64,000 bases of DNA from Clavibacter sp. VKM Ac-2872 (GTDB lineage: Bacteria; Actinomycetota; Actinomycetes; Actinomycetales; Microbacteriaceae): the NCBI RefSeq assembly GCF_015351105.1, contig NZ_JADKRR010000002.1, positions 1 to 64,000 of the forward strand, read 5' to 3'. The first letter of the stretch is position 1, and every line of letters starts with the position of its first letter. The position numbers were made by a program, and so were the translations under genes. The notes below the pieces were generated by a model. That model saw nothing but the letters and a program-made list of their open reading frames with translations. It was not told the origin of the DNA and ran no database searches. Shown piece by piece: positions 60,774 to 64,000 of this stretch.

Positions 60774-61352
60774 CTACTTGACGGAGCCGCCTGCTGCGAC
60801 GATCTTCTCCGCAGCGGAGCCGGAGACCTTGTCGACAGCAACCGTCAGCTTAACCGAGATGTCGCCGTCCCCGAGGACCTTGACCTTCTCGTTCTTGCGC
60901 ACGGCACCCTTGGCGACCAAGTCGCTCGTGGTGACGTCGCCGCCGTCGGGGTAGAGCACGGCGAGCTTCTCCAGGTTCACGACCTGGTACTCGACGCGGA
61001 ACGGGTTCTTGAACCCGCGGAGCTTCGGGGTGCGCATGTGCAGCGGCATCTGCCCACCCTCGAAGCCGACGCGGACCGTGTAGCGGGCCTTCGTGCCCTT
61101 GGTGCCACGACCCGCGGTCTTGCCCTTCGAGCCCTCACCGCGGCCGACACGCTGGCGTGCCTTCTTGGCCCCGGCGGCGGGACGGAGGTGGTGGACCTTG
61201 AGGACCTGCTCGCGCTTGACCGTCTCCGTCGAGCCGACCGTGGTCGTCTCGGCGGAAGCGGCCGCGGCGGCGGGGGCCTTCGCGGTCTTCTTGGGTGCGG
61301 CCTTGGGCGCCTTCACGGGCGCCGCCTCGGCCGACTCGTTCTTCTCAGCCAT
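60774..61352 (-). CDS. rplO: 50S ribosomal protein L15 with N-terminal extension
   Basis: The L15 core begins around residue 50 ([36 protein letters not shown], read in parts), then [23 protein letters not shown] and [17 protein letters not shown]; it ends [13 protein letters not shown]. The first 45 residues are an Ala/Lys/Pro/Thr-rich extension absent from most L15 proteins (here 192 residues, about 40 more than the Streptomyces type). The ATG overlaps the rpmD stop by one base. Confidence 0.96.
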   Translation of the reverse strand: MAEKNESAEAAPVKAPKAAPKKTAKAPAAAAASAETTTVGSTETVKREQVLKVHHLRPAAGAKKARQRVGRGEGSKGKTAGRGTKGTKARYTVRVGFEGGQMPLHMRTPKLRGFKNPFRVEYQVVNLEKLAVLYPDGGDVTTSDLVAKGAVRKNEKVKVLGDGDISVKLTVAVDKVSGSAAEKIVAAGGSVK

Positions 61353-61534
61353 CAGTCGATCTCCTCCACCTTCACCAGGTGCGCGACGGTGTTGACGTAG
61401 CCGCGGTTCTGGGCGTTGTCCTCTCGGACCACCACGGCACCGATGCGACGGAGCCCGAGGCTCCGCAGGGTGTCGCGCTGGTTCTGCTTCTCGCTGATCT
61501 TGGACTTGATCTGCGTCACTCGGAGCTGAGCCAT
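61352..61534 (-). CDS. rpmD: 50S ribosomal protein L30
   Basis: A 60-residue protein: [21 protein letters not shown], then [16 protein letters not shown] and a C-terminus ending [14 protein letters not shown]. Typical short bacterial L30. It is linked to rpsE upstream and rplO downstream by one-base TGATG overlaps. Confidence 0.97.
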
Positions 61535-62238
61535 CAGACACCTGCCTTCGCGTCGGCCTCGGCACGCTGGGCGCGGAGGATGCGGGCCGGGACGACCTGC
61601 TCGAGCTCGAGCCCACGACGGGCTGCGACGGCGCGCGGCTCCTCGAGCTGCTTGAGCGCCTCGACCGTGGCGTGCACGATGTTGATCGTGTTCGACGAGC
61701 CGAGCGACTTGCTCAGGACGTCGTGGATGCCGGCGCACTCGAGCACCGCGCGGACGGGGCCACCGGCGATGACGCCGGTACCCGCGGACGCGGGGCGCAG
61801 GAGGACGACTCCGGCGGACGCCTCACCCTGCACGGCGTGCGGGATGGTCAGGCCGATGCGGGGGACGCGGAAGAAGTTCTTCTTCGCCTCCTCGACGCCC
61901 TTGGAGATGGCGGTCGGGACCTCGCGGGCCTTGCCGTAGCCGACGCCCACCAGTCCGTTGCCGTCTCCGACGATCACGAGCGCGGTGAAGCTGAAGCGAC
62001 GACCGCCCTTGACGACCTTGGACACGCGGTTGATGGTGACGACGCGCTCCAGGAACTGGCTCTTGTCGGCATCACGGCCACCGCGGCTGTCGCGGCCGCC
62101 CTGGTTCCGGTCGCGCCCGCCACGACGGCCGTCGCGGCCCTCGTTCTGCGCGGGTGCGGTGGACGCCGCGGTCTCGACGGGCGTCTCCGCCACTGCCACG
62201 ACCTCGGGCTCCTTGTTGTTGTTCTCGGCTGCGCTCAC
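61534..62238 (-). CDS. rpsE: 30S ribosomal protein S5
   Basis: Helps decoding fidelity and mRNA unwinding at the entry tunnel. The S5 core starts near residue 60 ([21 protein letters not shown]), with [40 protein letters not shown] and [16 protein letters not shown]. The preceding 58 residues hold an Ala/Glu/Val-rich part and an RGG-like part ([17 protein letters not shown] and onward), a longer version of the actinobacterial S5 extension. Length 234. It overlaps rplR by four bases. Confidence 0.97.
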
Positions 62239-62606
62239 AGGCTCAGACCACCCTCTCGAGCTCCTTCGGCGATGGCCGCGACGCGTCCTGCGTAGCGGTT
62301 GCCACCACGATCGAATACGACGCTCTCCACGCCGGCCGCCTTGGCGCGCTCGGCGACGAGCTCGCCGACCTTGCGCGACTTGGCGGTCTTGTCGCCGTCG
62401 AACGTGCGCATGTCGGCCTCGAGGGTCGACGCGGACGCGACGGTGTGACCACGGCTGTCATCGACGACCTGCACGAAGACGTGACGGGCCGAACGGGTGA
62501 CGACCAGGCGCGGACGCAGCTCGGTGCCCTCGACCTTCTTGCGCAGGCGTGCGTGCCTGCGGCCGCGGGCGGCGGACTTGCTTTTTCCTCTAACTCCGAG
62601 AGCCAT
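62235..62606 (-). CDS. rplR: 50S ribosomal protein L18
   Basis: Binds 5S rRNA. The product starts [25 protein letters not shown] (in parts), followed by [29 protein letters not shown] and the C-terminal [27 protein letters not shown] use the ATG at 62606 because L18 proteins begin at this residue; a GTG at 62612 would add two residues and overlap the rplF stop (GTGA). Length 123. Confidence 0.96.
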   Translation of the reverse strand: MALGVRGKSKSAARGRRHARLRKKVEGTELRPRLVVTRSARHVFVQVVDDSRGHTVASASTLEADMRTFDGDKTAKSRKVGELVAERAKAAGVESVVFDRGGNRYAGRVAAIAEGAREGGLSL

Positions 62607-62608
62607 GA

Positions 62609-63145
62609 TCACTTACCACTCTTTCCGGCCTTGCGGCGAACGTTCTCGCCGGCGTAGCGGACGCCCTTGCCCTTGTAGGGCTCGGGCTTGCGAATCTTGC
62701 GGATGTTGGCGGCCGTCTCGCCGACGAGCTGCTTGTCGATGCCGACGACGGTCATCTTGTTGACGCCCTCGACGGTGAAGCTGATGCCCGCGGGCGCCTC
62801 GACGTACACCGGGTGGGAGAAGCCGAGCGCGAACTCGACGCCCTTGTCCTTGAGCGCGACGCGGTAACCCGTGCCGACGATCTCGAGGCCCTTGGTGTAG
62901 CCGGTGGTGACGCCGACGATGTTGTTCGCGATGAGGCTGCGCGTGAGGCCGTGGAGCGAGCGCGACTCGCGCTCGTCGTCGGGACGGGTGACGAGCACCT
63001 GTCCGTCCTGGACCTCGGCGCGGATGGGCTGCGCGATGGTGAGGCTGAGCTCGCCCTTCGGGCCCTTCACCGTGACGTGCTGGCCGTCCACGGCGACGTC
63101 GACCCCTGCGGGGACGTCGATGGGGAGTCTTCCGATGCGTGACAT
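62609..63145 (-). CDS. rplF: 50S ribosomal protein L6
   Basis: The 178-residue protein starts [19 protein letters not shown] and contains [12 protein letters not shown], the [21 protein letters not shown] helix, and the conserved C-terminal rRNA-binding signature [28 protein letters not shown] (read in parts). ATG 63145 follows the rpsH stop by four bases; the ORF extension to 63178 enters rpsH. Confidence 0.97.
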   Translation of the reverse strand: MSRIGRLPIDVPAGVDVAVDGQHVTVKGPKGELSLTIAQPIRAEVQDGQVLVTRPDDERESRSLHGLTRSLIANNIVGVTTGYTKGLEIVGTGYRVALKDKGVEFALGFSHPVYVEAPAGISFTVEGVNKMTVVGIDKQLVGETAANIRKIRKPEPYKGKGVRYAGENVRRKAGKSGK

Positions 63146-63149
63146 GGCG

Positions 63150-63548
63150 TTACCACACGTAGGCGAGGACTTCCCCACCCACGCCCTTCTTCGCAGCCTG
63201 GCGGTCCGTGAGGAGCCCCGAGGAGGTGGACAGGATGGCGACCCCGAGGCCGCCGAGGACCTGGGGGATCTCCGCGGACTTCGCGTACACGCGCAGTCCG
63301 GGCTTCGACACGCGCTTGATGCCCCGGATGGAGCGCTCGCGGTCGGGGCCGAACTTGAGGCTGAGCGTCAGCGTCTGGCCGACGCGGGCGTCCGCGACGT
63401 CCCAGCCGGCGATGAAGCCCTCGGACTTGAGGATGTCGGCGATGTGCGACTTGAGCTTGGAGTGCGGCATGGAGACCGTGTCGTGGTGCGCGGAGTTCGC
63501 GTTCCGGAGTCGGGTCAGCATGTCAGCGACCGGGTCGGTCATTGTCAT
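63150..63548 (-). CDS. rpsH: 30S ribosomal protein S8
   Basis: A 132-residue early assembly protein. It begins [20 protein letters not shown] and has [42 protein letters not shown] and the C-terminal [31 protein letters not shown]. The usual length supports ATG 63548, although the second Met (63542) would also work. The next gene upstream is rplE, 146 bases away, with no rpsN between. Confidence 0.97.
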   Translation of the reverse strand: MTMTDPVADMLTRLRNANSAHHDTVSMPHSKLKSHIADILKSEGFIAGWDVADARVGQTLTLSLKFGPDRERSIRGIKRVSKPGLRVYAKSAEIPQVLGGLGVAILSTSSGLLTDRQAAKKGVGGEVLAYVW

Positions 63549-63614
63549 ATCTGGTGGTGCCTCTCTCGCCTGGTTTCGTTCATCCGGACACGGATGACGA
63601 CCTGTGGTGGTGGC

Positions 63615-63640
63615 GGCGCCGGGCGGAGGTGCCCGGCGCC
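63615..63640 (-). terminator. hairpin in the rplE-rpsH spacer
   Basis: A 10-bp perfect stem (63615-63624 with 63631-63640) with a six-base loop, inside the 146-base spacer where rpsN would normally lie. It may attenuate or process the operon transcript. Confidence 0.5.
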
Positions 63641-63657
63641 GATCGTGCGGTGATGCG

Positions 63658-63683
63658 GTCGTGCTGGTCGTGCTGGTCGTGCA
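63658..63683 (+). repeat. short tandem repeat GGTCGTGCT
   Basis: Nearly three consecutive copies of a nine-base unit just after the rplE stop, read on the plus strand. Similar GTCGTGC and GGTGCGG runs recur in other spacers of the window. Confidence 0.6.
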
Positions 63684-63694
63684 GGTGGAGCGTG

Positions 63695-64000
63695 TTACGG
63701 CGTGTTCTCGGGCGTCTGGAACGGGAAGCCGAGCGCCTTGAGCAGCGCGCGTCCCTCGTCGTCCGTCCGAGCGGTCGTGACGACCGTGATGTCCATGCCG
63801 CGGACCCGGTCGATGCGGTCCTGGTCGATCTCGTGGAACATGGACTGCTCGTTGAGACCGAACGTGTAGTTGCCGTTGCCGTCGAACTGCTTCGGGCTGA
63901 GCCCGCGGAAGTCGCGGATGCGGGGCAGGGCGAGGGACAGCAGGCGGTCGAGGAACTCCCACATGCGGTCGCCGCGCAGCGTCACGTGGGTGCCGATGGC
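63695..64000 (-). CDS. rplE: 50S ribosomal protein L5, C-terminal part (5' end beyond the window)
   Basis: The visible 101 codons encode the C-terminal half of L5: [29 protein letters not shown], then [39 protein letters not shown] and the end [16 protein letters not shown] (read in parts). L5 binds 5S rRNA and contacts the P-site tRNA. The start codon lies beyond base 64000. Confidence 0.97.
   Translation of the reverse strand, partial: AIGTHVTLRGDRMWEFLDRLLSLALPRIRDFRGLSPKQFDGNGNYTFGLNEQSMFHEIDQDRIDRVRGMDITVVTTARTDDEGRALLKALGFPFQTPENTP

Noticed and set aside
63640-63690. CRISPR-like array
   Set aside because: The repeats are 9-base direct tandem units with no unique spacers and no cas genes nearby.
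63549-63694. Hidden rpsN in the rplE-rpsH spacer
   Set aside because: No frame long enough and no CxxC or basic S14-like sequence on the minus strand.

Overview
The window is GC-rich, densely packed bacterial chromosome with actinobacterial character. It carries a boxA-like 16S leader motif, GuaB3, the KhtT/KhtU antiporter pair, SURF1, a tandem-GNAT MshD-like acetyltransferase, acidic tails on ribosomal proteins, many GTG/TTG starts, and many start codons placed right behind a TANNNT -10 hexamer. Gene content and order resemble Microbacteriaceae and look most like Clavibacter. That placement is inferred from protein resemblance and was not tested by a search. I see no prophage, insertion sequence, CRISPR array or tRNA gene. 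This is mostly core chromosome with a few accessory genes.

Layout. 1-627: the 5' end of a 16S rRNA gene (minus strand), its long leader and a candidate promoter. 628-6381 (minus): purN-purH, a DUF6350 membrane protein, sucC-sucD. 6621-9539 (plus): an MpaB-like oxygenase-family protein and a secreted thioester-domain protein with a LAxTG sorting signal. 9511-13116 (minus): PcrA/UvrD helicase and a glycerophosphodiesterase. 13258-14061 (plus): a Bax-inhibitor-1 family protein. 14170-23349 (minus): guaA, DUF3817, SURF1, khtT-khtU, guaB3, an AbiEi-like orphan and guaB. 23588-29294: a branched-chain amino-acid ABC importer, livHMGF on the plus strand and livJ convergent. Its LivH carries a secreted N-terminal domain.

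29473-46329: a RarD-type transporter; a stand-alone groES with two CIRCE operators flanking its promoter; a THUMP-like methyltransferase; a DUF4190 protein. Then a compact minus-strand block runs glmS, acpS, alr, alr-tsaE fusion, tsaB, rimI-tsaD fusion, joining cell-wall precursor synthesis to t6A tRNA modification. coaA, an orphan, glmM, rpsI-rplM, truA and a tandem-GNAT gene follow. 46431-49586: the infA-rpmJ-rpsM-rpsK-rpoA-rplQ cluster. 49860-57842: a mannitol PTS locus in which the general PTS genes ptsH and ptsI sit between a small EIIB-like gene and mtlA-mtlF-mtlD, facing a divergent MtlR-type regulator. 57886-64000: the distal spc operon (rplE, rpsH, rplF, rplR, rpsE, rpmD, rplO, secY, adk, map) with no rpsN between rplE and rpsH.

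The points most worth follow-up are: the collapse of the t6A/alanine-racemase genes into bifunctional fusions; the LivH fusion; the thioester surface protein; the paired CIRCE sites that may also govern the divergent methyltransferase; and a recurring promoter design in which TANNNT lies six bases before the start codon, twice built from the stop codon of the upstream gene.
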